Below, one piece after another: positions 55,500-62,887 of a stretch of DNA of 64,000 nt. A program made the position numbers and the translations under genes. Source of the DNA: Gallaecimonas mangrovi (GTDB lineage: Bacteria > Pseudomonadota > Gammaproteobacteria > Enterobacterales > Gallaecimonadaceae); NCBI RefSeq assembly GCF_003367375.1, contig NZ_CP031416.1:124001-188000 (forward strand). The letters run 5' to 3'. Below the pieces are notes generated by a model, which worked only from the letters and a program-made list of their open reading frames with translations, ran no database searches and was not told the DNA's origin. Numbering within the stretch: position 1 is the stretch's first letter; each line of letters starts with the position of its first letter.

Positions 55500-55522
55500 G
55501 GCCGAGCGCTTAGCGCTCGGCC
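55500..55522 (-). other. Intercistronic hairpin between receptor and exbB genes
   Basis: GGCCGAGCGC/GCGCTCGGCC is a perfect 10-bp stem with a TTA loop and no T-run on either side. It may tune relative expression by RNA processing or partial termination. Confidence 0.6.
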
Positions 55523-55536
55523 AGGGACTCACGGTT

Positions 55537-57834
55537 TTAGAACTTGGTTTCGAAAGAGATCTGCGCGTTACGGTCTTCGCCAATGGTGTAGTAAGGGGTA
55601 CCAGAGGCATAGTTGCTGCCGTCAGCTGAGTAGACCTTGGTGGCGGTAAAAGCCGTTGAGCTGACACCAGCCAAGTAGCTCTTATCGAACAGGTTATTGA
55701 CGGTAAAGCGGATCACGCTGTCTTTAAACACGCTAAATTGCGGCAGACGGTAGCCACCGGTGAGGTTAACCACGCCATAGCCAGCGGCTTTTTCGGTATC
55801 CAGCATGTCACCGTACTGAGAACTCACCATTTTGGCGGCAACGTTGCCGTAGAAGGCGCCTTTGTCGTAGCCAAAGATAAGGTTCAGCATCTGACGGGGT
55901 ACGCCTGCTACCTGTTTACCAGAGGTATCCAGGGTGACGCCGTAGTAATCAATGTCGTTTTGCTGCTCAGACTTGGTGTAGGTGTATGAGGCGTAGTAGT
56001 TGAAGCCGTATGGCAATACGCCGCTTAGCTCAAACTGACCACCGATGTTATGCACGGTACCGACGTTGAGCATCTCGTAGTCGCCGTCTTCGTCGCGGCT
56101 AGAAACCTGGCGGTTGGTAAAACTCAGGTAAAAGGCGCTGGCGCTCAGACTGAAGTTGTTATCACCGTAGCGGTAACCCAATTCGTGGTTCCAGCTCATC
56201 TCCGGTGCCAGGCTCAGCGAATCTTCGGTGTCATACAGCACGTAGTTTTGCGGGGTACGCATGTTACGGGTCAGGCTGTAGTAAACCGAACTTTCGGCAT
56301 CCAGGCTGTATTTGGCGTTAAAGCTTGGCAGCGCTTTGCTGTAAGTTGCGTTACGTTTCTCTGGCTCTTCGGTAAGGCTGCCGAGGTTATCGCCTTTACG
56401 TTCTACGTGTTCATAAGAAACGCCGTAGGTCAGGGTCAAATCAGGGGTGGTATACCAGGTGTCTTGCACAAAGACTTTCTGCGCCGGGGTGTCGGTGCGG
56501 TAGTAGCGGCCTTCAATGGTATTGCCGTTAGCGTCTTTAACGCCGTTACCGAAATCGGCCCAGACATCACTGGGGCTACCGTCGCTGTTAAGGGCGATAT
56601 AAGGCTGGCTTTGGCGCTGGCGGGCATACTCATACCAGTAACCAAAATCCAGGCTGTGCTCCATATTGATGGTCCAGGTCAACTTGGTGTTGATACCTGG
56701 GCGCCAGGTTTCGGTCCAAGAGGGGCGGTAGTAGTAACCAGAGGTTAAATTGCCGTCTTCTTGGTAATCGGTGGCGCTGCCCAGGTTCGACAAGTCATAG
56801 TTACCGCCACTGTTGTAGGTACCGCTATTGAGGGAATAAAGCGAATAAGCTGAAGAACCGCCGCCGTTAGCCACATAGTAATAAGGCGCCACGGTTAGCA
56901 GCAGGTTGTTGGTTAACTGAAAGCGGCCAGTAACGGATGCGGTGATGTTTTCAAAGGGGTTTTGGGCCAGCTTGTAGTAGCTACTACAGATGTACTCGGC
57001 GCCATTGTCGGCGGTGCAGGTGCTGTAGTTACTGTCGTAATCGGCTTTATGGTTTTCTTGGTATTCGCCCAGGCTAACAGTGGCGTAGCTGTTGGCTTCC
57101 TGCTTGTGCCATTTGACGATGGCATTAACGCTGTTGCCCTTATCGTCTTGCCACAATGTGTTGAGCTCGGCCTTTTTCGCTTCAATTTCACCTTCGCCTT
57201 TCCATTTGTCGGCTTTGGTTTTGGAAAACGACAAATAGGTTCTAAAGCCGTTGATATCGCCAGTGTTTACCCGCATAAAGCTTTTGGTCAGGCTGTTGCT
57301 GCCTAACACTTGCTTGGCAAAGACATTGAAGTCCTTGGTGGGGCGCATCGACACCAGGCCAATATTGCCGCCGGAAGAACCAATGTGCGGGGCGTCGGTA
57401 TCGGAAGAGCCTTGGGTGGCAAAAATTTCTTCTAAGTTTTCAGGATCGCCCAGTAGGTTGGGGTACATAGCGTAGTTACCGGAGTCATTCACCGGCACCC
57501 CGTCCATGGTTACGCCCACTTGTGAGGCGTCCATACCGCGCATGTTAAAGCTAAAGCCGCTCAGGCCGGTGGCATCGTTACTCACCACGTTGATGCCAGG
57601 GGTGTACTGCAGCTTGTCGATACCGTTACCGGTACCGGACTGTTCTTCCAGCGCCTTTTTGGTAACGGTGGAGCGGGTTTTACCCGAGTCCTGTTGCACC
57701 ATCTGGCCGCTTTCTTGGCCTTTACCTTTAACAGTAACCTTGCCTACGTCCACTGAGTCGGCAGCTAACACCGAAGCGGACAGGCTAAAACATCCCAACC
57801 CTAAAAGGGCGATGTAAAGCTTGCTGTATTTCAT
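55537..57834 (-). CDS. TonB-dependent outer-membrane receptor
   Basis: A 765-residue receptor with signal peptide (MKYSKLYIALLGLGCFSLSASVLAA trimmed at AA). A plug domain (about 45-160) has NMRGMDASQVGVTMDGVPVN and HIGSSGGNIGLVSMRPTK, and a long barrel ends ISFETKF. The plug has the YPNLLGDPENLEEIFATQGS type of sequence. The substrate cannot be deduced. It is encoded inside its own exbD-tonB-exbB operon, so it probably works with this dedicated TonB. AGGAATG lies nine bases before the ATG. Confidence 0.93.
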   Translation of the reverse strand: MKYSKLYIALLGLGCFSLSASVLAADSVDVGKVTVKGKGQESGQMVQQDSGKTRSTVTKKALEEQSGTGNGIDKLQYTPGINVVSNDATGLSGFSFNMRGMDASQVGVTMDGVPVNDSGNYAMYPNLLGDPENLEEIFATQGSSDTDAPHIGSSGGNIGLVSMRPTKDFNVFAKQVLGSNSLTKSFMRVNTGDINGFRTYLSFSKTKADKWKGEGEIEAKKAELNTLWQDDKGNSVNAIVKWHKQEANSYATVSLGEYQENHKADYDSNYSTCTADNGAEYICSSYYKLAQNPFENITASVTGRFQLTNNLLLTVAPYYYVANGGGSSAYSLYSLNSGTYNSGGNYDLSNLGSATDYQEDGNLTSGYYYRPSWTETWRPGINTKLTWTINMEHSLDFGYWYEYARQRQSQPYIALNSDGSPSDVWADFGNGVKDANGNTIEGRYYRTDTPAQKVFVQDTWYTTPDLTLTYGVSYEHVERKGDNLGSLTEEPEKRNATYSKALPSFNAKYSLDAESSVYYSLTRNMRTPQNYVLYDTEDSLSLAPEMSWNHELGYRYGDNNFSLSASAFYLSFTNRQVSSRDEDGDYEMLNVGTVHNIGGQFELSGVLPYGFNYYASYTYTKSEQQNDIDYYGVTLDTSGKQVAGVPRQMLNLIFGYDKGAFYGNVAAKMVSSQYGDMLDTEKAAGYGVVNLTGGYRLPQFSVFKDSVIRFTVNNLFDKSYLAGVSSTAFTATKVYSADGSNYASGTPYYTIGEDRNAQISFETKF

Positions 57835-57882
57835 GAGTCAATCATTCCTGTGCCATAAAAGGTTTAAAAATGCCGGGCTGTA

Positions 57883-58599
57883 TCAGTCCTCGACGGTGTA
57901 AACGAAGGTTGCAGTGAACTTGAACTTGTCGTGCCCGGCGAAAGCTTCTTTCGGGAACGGTTGCACATGTTCAATGCGGCGCAGACTCTGATAAGCCGCT
58001 CGGTTGAGCAGCATGTTGGTCGCGTTTTTCTCAATACCGGCGTCCAGCACCTTGCCGCTGCGGTCGATCTCAAGCCAGATAACAACACTGCCTTGAGGGC
58101 GTTGCAGTGACGCGGCACGGCCAGTTGGGTACTGCTTGTATTGCTCTAATTCGTTTCTCAGAACGCTGATGTAGCGGGCCTCAACGGTGGCGATAAACCC
58201 TGGGCTAGGCTGCGGTTTGGCAGGCTTTGGCAGCGGTTTTGGCTCGACCTTGGGCGCAGGTTTTTGCTGCGGCTTGGGCTCAACCTTCGGTTTCGGCACC
58301 GGTTTGGGCTTAGGTTTTGGCTTCGGCTTCGGCTTGGGTTTTGGCTTAGGCTTGGGCTTAACAATCACCGGATCCGGGTCAGGTTTCGGTTCTTTCACCT
58401 GCGGCTTTGGCGGTGGCGGCTCTTCCTTTGGTGGCGGAGGAGGAGGTGGTGGCTGATAGAGCGACACTTCCATGGTGCTATCGTCCACCTTGGTGTGAAT
58501 GGCCATCCCCGGGCGCAGTGATGCAATCACTGCTGCCACCATCACTGCCACTACCGGCGCTACCGCCAGCAATTTGCGATATCGGTAAATAACAAACAT
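57883..58599 (-). CDS. tonB: TonB energy transducer with long Lys-Pro spacer
   Basis: A 238-residue periplasm-spanning protein. It has an N-terminal anchor (about 8-28), an eight-Pro run at 50-57, PPPPK, then ten consecutive Lys-Pro units (residues 81-100) and further KP/EP pairs to about 131. The C-terminal TonB domain (about 137-238) has YKQYPTGRAASLQRPQGSVV and VQPFPKEAFAGHDKF. The long stiff spacer crosses the periplasm. The ATG at 58599 lies four bases after the exbD stop. A longer start at 58644 would overlap exbD. Confidence 0.92.
   Translation of the reverse strand: MFVIYRYRKLLAVAPVVAVMVAAVIASLRPGMAIHTKVDDSTMEVSLYQPPPPPPPPKEEPPPPKPQVKEPKPDPDPVIVKPKPKPKPKPKPKPKPKPKPVPKPKVEPKPQQKPAPKVEPKPLPKPAKPQPSPGFIATVEARYISVLRNELEQYKQYPTGRAASLQRPQGSVVIWLEIDRSGKVLDAGIEKNATNMLLNRAAYQSLRRIEHVQPFPKEAFAGHDKFKFTATFVYTVED
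58300..58359 (-). repeat. Hexanucleotide-type repeat encoding (Lys-Pro)10
   Basis: Ten AAR-CCN units with varied third bases, inside tonB. Codon variation suggests the protein, rather than a slipping DNA repeat, is under selection. Confidence 0.85.
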
Positions 58600-58603
58600 G
58601 GCG

Positions 58604-59011
58604 TTAAAGTTTTTTGGTAGCGATAGAAACAGACTGGAACCCATGGCCTTTTAAAAGGTCCATAGTCGATACCAAACGCTTAACTTCTACGCCTTCATCA
58701 CAGCGAATAATAATGACGAGCTTTTTAGAGGTCGTTTTTAGTTGGTTTAATTGGCTAAGTAAGGTGTCTTTATCAACATCTTTGCCATCCAACTGCATAC
58801 GATCGCCGGTGGCCAAAGTAATGATGGCGTTATTTTGTGGCTTTAGTTGCTGGGCATGAGCTGCGCCAGGCAGTTTTGTTTTAAGTCCAAGCGCGGGAAT
58901 GACGTTTAGACTAATGAGTATAAAAAAGACCAATAGGAACATCATCACATCGATCATTGGAATGATCTCGATGTGTAGACGCTTTTTCTTAGGTTCATCC
59001 CAAGTGCGCAT
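58604..59011 (-). CDS. exbD: ExbD-like energising subunit
   Basis: A 135-residue single-helix inner-membrane protein with a periplasmic domain. The KKRLHIEIIPMIDVMMFLLVFFI segment carries the proton-conducting Asp in the helix (about 14-32). The rest has VIIIRCDEGVEVKRLVSTMDLLKG, the ExbD/TolR periplasmic fold. AGGAG lies ten bases before the ATG. It is promoter-proximal in the operon, which is unusual because exbB more often precedes exbD. Confidence 0.93.
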   Translation of the reverse strand: MRTWDEPKKKRLHIEIIPMIDVMMFLLVFFILISLNVIPALGLKTKLPGAAHAQQLKPQNNAIITLATGDRMQLDGKDVDKDTLLSQLNQLKTTSKKLVIIIRCDEGVEVKRLVSTMDLLKGHGFQSVSIATKKL

Positions 59012-59533
59012 GGAAGTTACAACTCCTGAATACCATTGCCAAAAAAATGTATTAGTTATATTGATTTAGTTTTTAAGAGCTGATTATAAGTATCAGGAGA
59101 TGAAATATTTTTTACATTTGTTGGCACAAAAACAGCACTAAATTAAGGACGCTCGTGCTTAATTAATGATAGATGTCATGTTTGTTTCATGAATATCGCT
59201 ATAGAAATGAATCTGTAGTGTATTAATCTTATTTTTGTGATGTTGCGCATTTATCAATATGCCGATTCTTTTGTTTTCTTATTTTAATTGAATTAATTCC
59301 TTTCATCTTTTGCGATATTCTTGATTTATGTGGCTGGAATTTGTAAATGCCTGCTGCCTATATATTTAATTAGCCTGATTGATTTTAGGAAAACGTTTCG
59401 CCTTCTTTACGGTTTTATAGGTGGTCATCTATTTTTTTGCATTATTTACTGCGGCGGGTTAGGGGCTGCTGATATCATCAGGCGCTACTAAGCGCTTTTT
59501 TAACGTACCCCCCCTCTTTTATCAGCATCCGGA
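59012..59533. other. AT-rich intergenic region with candidate operator and hairpin
   Basis: A 522-bp gap between divergent operons with no gene. AAACGTTT (59391-59398, extended GGAAAACGTTTCGCC) resembles a LacI/RbsR/PurR-type operator. A 13-base palindrome CTGATATCATCAG (59469-59481) is followed by a short hairpin GCGCT-ACTA-AGCGC and six T (59482-59501), a terminator-like or attenuator-like element ahead of the MATE gene. I found no convincing Fur or Zur box for the exbD operon. Confidence 0.45.
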
Positions 59534-59539
59534 GTGCCA

Positions 59540-60844
59540 TTGTTTTCCAATCACAAACGCATCTTGGCTCTAGCAGTACCGATGATCCTGTCAAATGTGA
59601 CGGTGCCGCTGCTGGGCCTGGTTGATACGGCGGTGATTGGTCACCTTGCTAATCCGGCCTTTTTAGGCGGAGTGGCTGTTGGCAATACCCTCATCACTTT
59701 TCTAGTGTGGCTGTGCGGCTTTTTACGCATGGCAACAACGGGTTTGATTGCCCAGGCCCACGGTAAAGGCGATGCTGAGCTGTTAAGTGGCTGGTTGGTT
59801 AAAGCCGCCACCAGTGCCTTAATACTGGCGGCGGTCATGGTCGTGGCACAGTGGCCGATCGGTAAAGTGGGCCTTTGGCTAAGTGGTGCCTCGGCGCAAG
59901 TATCCGAGCAAGCAGCGCATTATTTTTACGCGCGGATTTGGGGAGTGCCGGCAGCGCTACTTAATCTGGTCGTGCTGGGCTTTTTGGTTGGCCGGCAAGA
60001 CACCCACGGCCCTATGGTGCTGCTTATTTTAAGTAACAGCCTCAATATCGTGCTGGATTTATGGTTCGTGGTGGGGCTGGGCTGGCAAGTAAAAGGGGCC
60101 GCCTGGGCGTCGGTGCTGTCAGATTACAGTGCGCTGGCACTGGGTGTGCTGCTGGTGAGCCGGCGCTTGCCAAGGCTTGACTGGCGCGCCGCCCTTAGCC
60201 ACAGCGGCTGGCGGCGGCTATTAAACCTGAATAAAGACATTTTGCTGCGTACTTTCTGTTTGCAGCTGTGCTTTTTGTTTATCACCTTTCAGGGTGCCCG
60301 TTTGGGGGACGCTATTGTTGCCGCCAATGCGGTACTACTCAATTTTTTGCTGCTTATTTCTTATGCACTCGACGGCATTGCTTATGCGGCAGAAGCCCTG
60401 ACCGGCCGGGCGGTGGGCCAAAAAGATGAAAAAGCGCTTCGCTATTGGGTCAAGCTTTGCGCCTTGTGGTCTTTTGGCTTTGCCGTTGTGTTTACGCTGT
60501 TTTTTGGGCTGCTGGGGCATTGGCTAATTGGTCTTTTGACCGATTTACCGTCTATTCGTGAGGTGGCCGGGCATTACTTGGGCTGGGTGGTGGTGTTACC
60601 GCTTGTTGCCCTGTGGTGTTACCTGTTTGATGGTGTCTTTGTTGGCGCTACCCGTGGCCGGGACATGCGTAACAGCATGATTGTTTCGACTTTTCTGGTG
60701 TTCTTCCCGGTTTGGTTTGTTAGCCAGGGGCTGGGTAATCACGCCCTGTGGCTGGCACTGACGGCCTTTATGGCGATGCGGGGATTAAGTCTTTGGTATC
60801 TATACCGCAAGCCGGGCTTTGTTAACGGTCCAGGAATTGACTAA
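59540..60844 (+). CDS. dinF: MATE-family efflux transporter, DinF-like
   Basis: A 434-residue 12-helix inner-membrane multidrug/toxin exporter. Strong resemblance to E. coli DinF: NVTVPLLGLVDTAVIGHL, FLGGVAVGNTLITFLVWLCG, GARLGDAIVAANAVLLNFLL, SYALDGIAYAAEALTGRAVG and CYLFDGVFVGATRGRDMRNS. I prefer TTG 59540 (GGAG five bases before), though GTG 59534 adds two residues. In E. coli dinF is in the lexA operon. Here it is 18 kb away and has no LexA box near its start, so SOS control is probably lost. Confidence 0.9.
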   Translation: MFSNHKRILALAVPMILSNVTVPLLGLVDTAVIGHLANPAFLGGVAVGNTLITFLVWLCGFLRMATTGLIAQAHGKGDAELLSGWLVKAATSALILAAVMVVAQWPIGKVGLWLSGASAQVSEQAAHYFYARIWGVPAALLNLVVLGFLVGRQDTHGPMVLLILSNSLNIVLDLWFVVGLGWQVKGAAWASVLSDYSALALGVLLVSRRLPRLDWRAALSHSGWRRLLNLNKDILLRTFCLQLCFLFITFQGARLGDAIVAANAVLLNFLLLISYALDGIAYAAEALTGRAVGQKDEKALRYWVKLCALWSFGFAVVFTLFFGLLGHWLIGLLTDLPSIREVAGHYLGWVVVLPLVALWCYLFDGVFVGATRGRDMRNSMIVSTFLVFFPVWFVSQGLGNHALWLALTAFMAMRGLSLWYLYRKPGFVNGPGID

Positions 60845-61007
60845 AGCGATTACAAAAAATACCCAGATAACCGTAAGCGGCCAGCAAAAAGCCGGGAATG
60901 GCCATCACCAGACCTGGCAGTTGCAGCATCGGGTTGCCCTTGGTGCCCATGTAAATAAAGAACAATCCCACCACAAACATGGCAAAGCCCGATAAAAAGC
61001 GCTTCAT
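60822..61007 (-). CDS. Small two-helix membrane protein
   Basis: A 61-residue protein with two hydrophobic segments (about 5-20 and 28-46), starting MKRFLSGFAMFVVGLFFIYM from the ATG at 61007. The frame reaches 61055, but that would overlap nfuA. It overlaps the end of dinF by 23 bases on the other strand. No family recognised. It lies 45 bases downstream of nfuA and may be co-transcribed. Confidence 0.6.
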   Translation of the reverse strand: MKRFLSGFAMFVVGLFFIYMGTKGNPMLQLPGLVMAIPGFLLAAYGYLGIFCNRFSQFLDR

Positions 61008-61051
61008 TGAACGCCTGGGGCTACTCCCCAGGCGATAAATTAGCTGGCGCA

Positions 61052-61630
61052 TCAATAGTACGAATGCTCGCCGGCCTGGTGCTCGGTCATGTCTTTGACA
61101 CCGTTGAGCTCATCAGGGAAGGCGGCCAGCAGTTCTTTTTCGATGCCTTCTTTAAGGGTGACATCCACCATGGAGCAGCCGTTGCAGCCACCGCCAAATT
61201 GTAAAATGGCAACGCCTTGGTCGGTGATCTCCATAATGGCGACACGGCCACCGTGGCTGGCAAGTTGCGGGTTAATTTGCGACTGCAGCACATACTCAAC
61301 CCGTTCGATTAAGGGCGCGTCGTCATCGACTTTGCGCACCTTGGCGTTGGGCGCTTTTAGGGTCAACTGCGCACCCATTTGGTCAGTGACGTAGTCGATT
61401 TCTGCCTCTTCCAAAAACGGAGTAGAGGCTTCGTCCACCACGGCATCAAAGCCAGTGAAAGGCAGGCGCACGTCGCTGGCTTCCACAGAATCTGGCGGAC
61501 AATAGGATACGCCACACTCGGCGTTAGCGGTGCCGGGGTTAACGACGAACACCCGGATATTGGTGCCGTCCGGCTGGTCGGCCAGCAATTTGCTGAAATG
61601 GGCCTGTGCGGCCTCGGAGATGCGGATCAT
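61052..61630 (-). CDS. nfuA: Fe/S biogenesis protein NfuA
   Basis: Carrier that delivers [4Fe-4S] clusters, important under oxidative stress and iron limitation. It is 192 residues from the ATG at 61630 (AGAGG upstream), matching the usual 191. The N-terminal degenerate A-type domain has [21 protein letters not shown]. The Nfu domain has the cluster motif [20 protein letters not shown] (CxxC, about 145-148), and it ends [12 protein letters not shown] longer frame to 61642 adds four unlikely residues. Confidence 0.98.
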   Translation of the reverse strand: MIRISEAAQAHFSKLLADQPDGTNIRVFVVNPGTANAECGVSYCPPDSVEASDVRLPFTGFDAVVDEASTPFLEEAEIDYVTDQMGAQLTLKAPNAKVRKVDDDAPLIERVEYVLQSQINPQLASHGGRVAIMEITDQGVAILQFGGGCNGCSMVDVTLKEGIEKELLAAFPDELNGVKDMTEHQAGEHSYY

Positions 61631-61727
61631 GGTGCCTCTCATAAAACCTGACTACTTTACTGGGTTATGATAACGCGCTTGGTGCCAAAAGCACAAAGCA
61701 GTAAATTGGTCAGCCTAATCGCTTGTG

Positions 61728-62150
61728 ATGGATAAAGAGTTGAATCGTTCTGAATTGCCAGCCTCGCTCACTGCTTTTGCCGGGCAAAGTTGGGCTTTGC
61801 TTGGCCGTGCCAGGGTGTCGCCAAGGGCGTTAACCGACTGGACAAGAGCATATCGGGCACTGGATGAAAAAAGCCAGTTCACGCTTATCAACTGGCTGCA
61901 AAAGCACACCGCTCATAAGGCTAAAGAAAAGTACCCAGCCTGGCTTAGGGGCTTTGTGTTTGTGGCAGCGTTGATGATTGCAGCGGCGCTGTTATTTTTA
62001 AATCCACACCAGGAAAACCGGGTCTTTTTTTGGATTTTTTTGCCGCCGCTAATGCTGATTTTAATCTCGGTGGCCTGGCACCGTTTAAAGGCTAATCGGC
62101 GGCTTGCCAACCTGCAATTGCTGGCCCAGGCGCTGAGCAAGGAGCCTTAG
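61728..62150 (+). CDS. Hypothetical two-helix membrane protein, tandem copy 1
   Basis: A 140-residue protein. The soluble helical N-terminus (TDWTRAYRALDEKSQFTLIN, then WLQKHTAHKA) is followed by two membrane helices (about 72-90 and 98-117) and a basic C-terminal helix (HRLKANRRLANLQLL). The next gene has the same layout with recognisably similar W..L..EK-Q..L..WL and R-L..L..L segments, so they look like diverged tandem duplicates. No family recognised. No clear ribosome binding site. Confidence 0.6.
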   Translation: MDKELNRSELPASLTAFAGQSWALLGRARVSPRALTDWTRAYRALDEKSQFTLINWLQKHTAHKAKEKYPAWLRGFVFVAALMIAAALLFLNPHQENRVFFWIFLPPLMLILISVAWHRLKANRRLANLQLLAQALSKEP

Positions 62151-62152
62151 CC

Positions 62153-62554
62153 ATGAGACGCCAAAAATTGTTGCCGTTATCACTACGTGGCCATGGCCGC
62201 AGTGCCTTAACTCTGATTAAGGCGCGGCGGATGCCCGCATTTCGCGTGCAGCAATGGCAACAGCTCCAACACCGGTTGCCGGAAAAAGAGCAGCTGCAAT
62301 TAGCATTGTGGTTAAGGGCGGCAATCGCCCAGCAACATTTGGCGCTTAAAGGCTGGCTGTGGTTGGTGTTATTGGCGGTAATGGTACTGACCGGGGCGGT
62401 CATTGGTTATGTTGATGGGCACCAGCAAGGGCTGCGCGACTGGCTGCTATTAGTGCCATCGTTGGTAGCCGTCAGTTTGGTGTTTTGGCTACCGGCGGTT
62501 AAGCGCCAGCGGATGACACGCCATTTAGACCAGCTTCTTGCGAAAGCCGACTAA
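62153..62554 (+). CDS. Hypothetical two-helix membrane protein, tandem copy 2
   Basis: A 133-residue protein starting two bases after the previous stop, with AAGGAG inside the preceding gene. The basic N-terminus, QQWQQLQHRLPEKEQLQLAL then WLRAAIAQQ, two membrane helices (about 66-86 and 97-116) and a C-terminal basic helix (KRQRMTRHLDQLL) copy the architecture of the upstream protein. Function unknown; translational coupling is likely. It overlaps the convergent gene by four bases. Confidence 0.62.
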   Translation: MRRQKLLPLSLRGHGRSALTLIKARRMPAFRVQQWQQLQHRLPEKEQLQLALWLRAAIAQQHLALKGWLWLVLLAVMVLTGAVIGYVDGHQQGLRDWLLLVPSLVAVSLVFWLPAVKRQRMTRHLDQLLAKAD

Positions 62555-62784
62555 CCGACATACCAAGCGGGGTGAATGCCCATCACCTGCGGCATGCTTA
62601 ACAGCAACAGCAAGGCGGTCAGGCTGATAGATAACGACACCAGCAACCTGTCAATGCGCCGGCTCGATTTGCCGTCGTGGCGAAATAGTACCAAGCCAAG
62701 CAGTTGGCTGAGCAAGTGCACACTCACCAGGGCGCACAGAGCAAATAAGGCGGTGAGAATAATAGTGAACAGATCCAGGTTCAC
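62551..62784 (-). CDS. Small hydrophobic membrane protein
   Basis: A 77-residue protein from GTG 62784 (MNLDLFTIILTALFALCALV) with two hydrophobic segments (about 5-32 and 48-68) separated by a basic loop (FRHDGKSSRRIDRL). The frame is open to a TTG at 62826 inside a terminator, so the shorter start is more plausible, although neither has a good ribosome binding site. No family recognised. Confidence 0.5.
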   Translation of the reverse strand: MNLDLFTIILTALFALCALVSVHLLSQLLGLVLFRHDGKSSRRIDRLLVSLSISLTALLLLLSMPQVMGIHPAWYVG

Positions 62785-62824
62785 GGCGCTACAAATGTCA
62801 TAGAATAATATGTGACTTTGTAAC

Positions 62825-62856
62825 AAAAAAAGCCCCTTCTGTCACTGGGGCTTTTT
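62825..62856 (-). terminator. Terminator of the RND transporter gene
   Basis: AAAAGCCCC/GGGGCTTTT stem with a 10-nt loop, A-run on the left (T-run on minus) and T-run on the right. Confidence 0.85.
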
Positions 62857-62887
62857 AGTTTTAATCGTTAAAAAATAAGAAATTAGC

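Noticed and set aside
56050-56748. A 232-codon open frame on the plus strand
   Set aside because: It lies entirely antisense to the TonB-dependent receptor gene, whose sequence is clearly coding, and has a Val/Gly-rich composition typical of a reverse-complement shadow.
58187-58456. Glycine/phenylalanine-rich frame on the plus strand
   Set aside because: It is the complement of the Lys-Pro spacer of tonB, so the apparent low-complexity protein is a by-product of that repeat.
59030-59110. Fur or Zur box upstream of exbD
   Set aside because: TGATTATAAGTATCA near 59081 is only half symmetrical and fits neither consensus.
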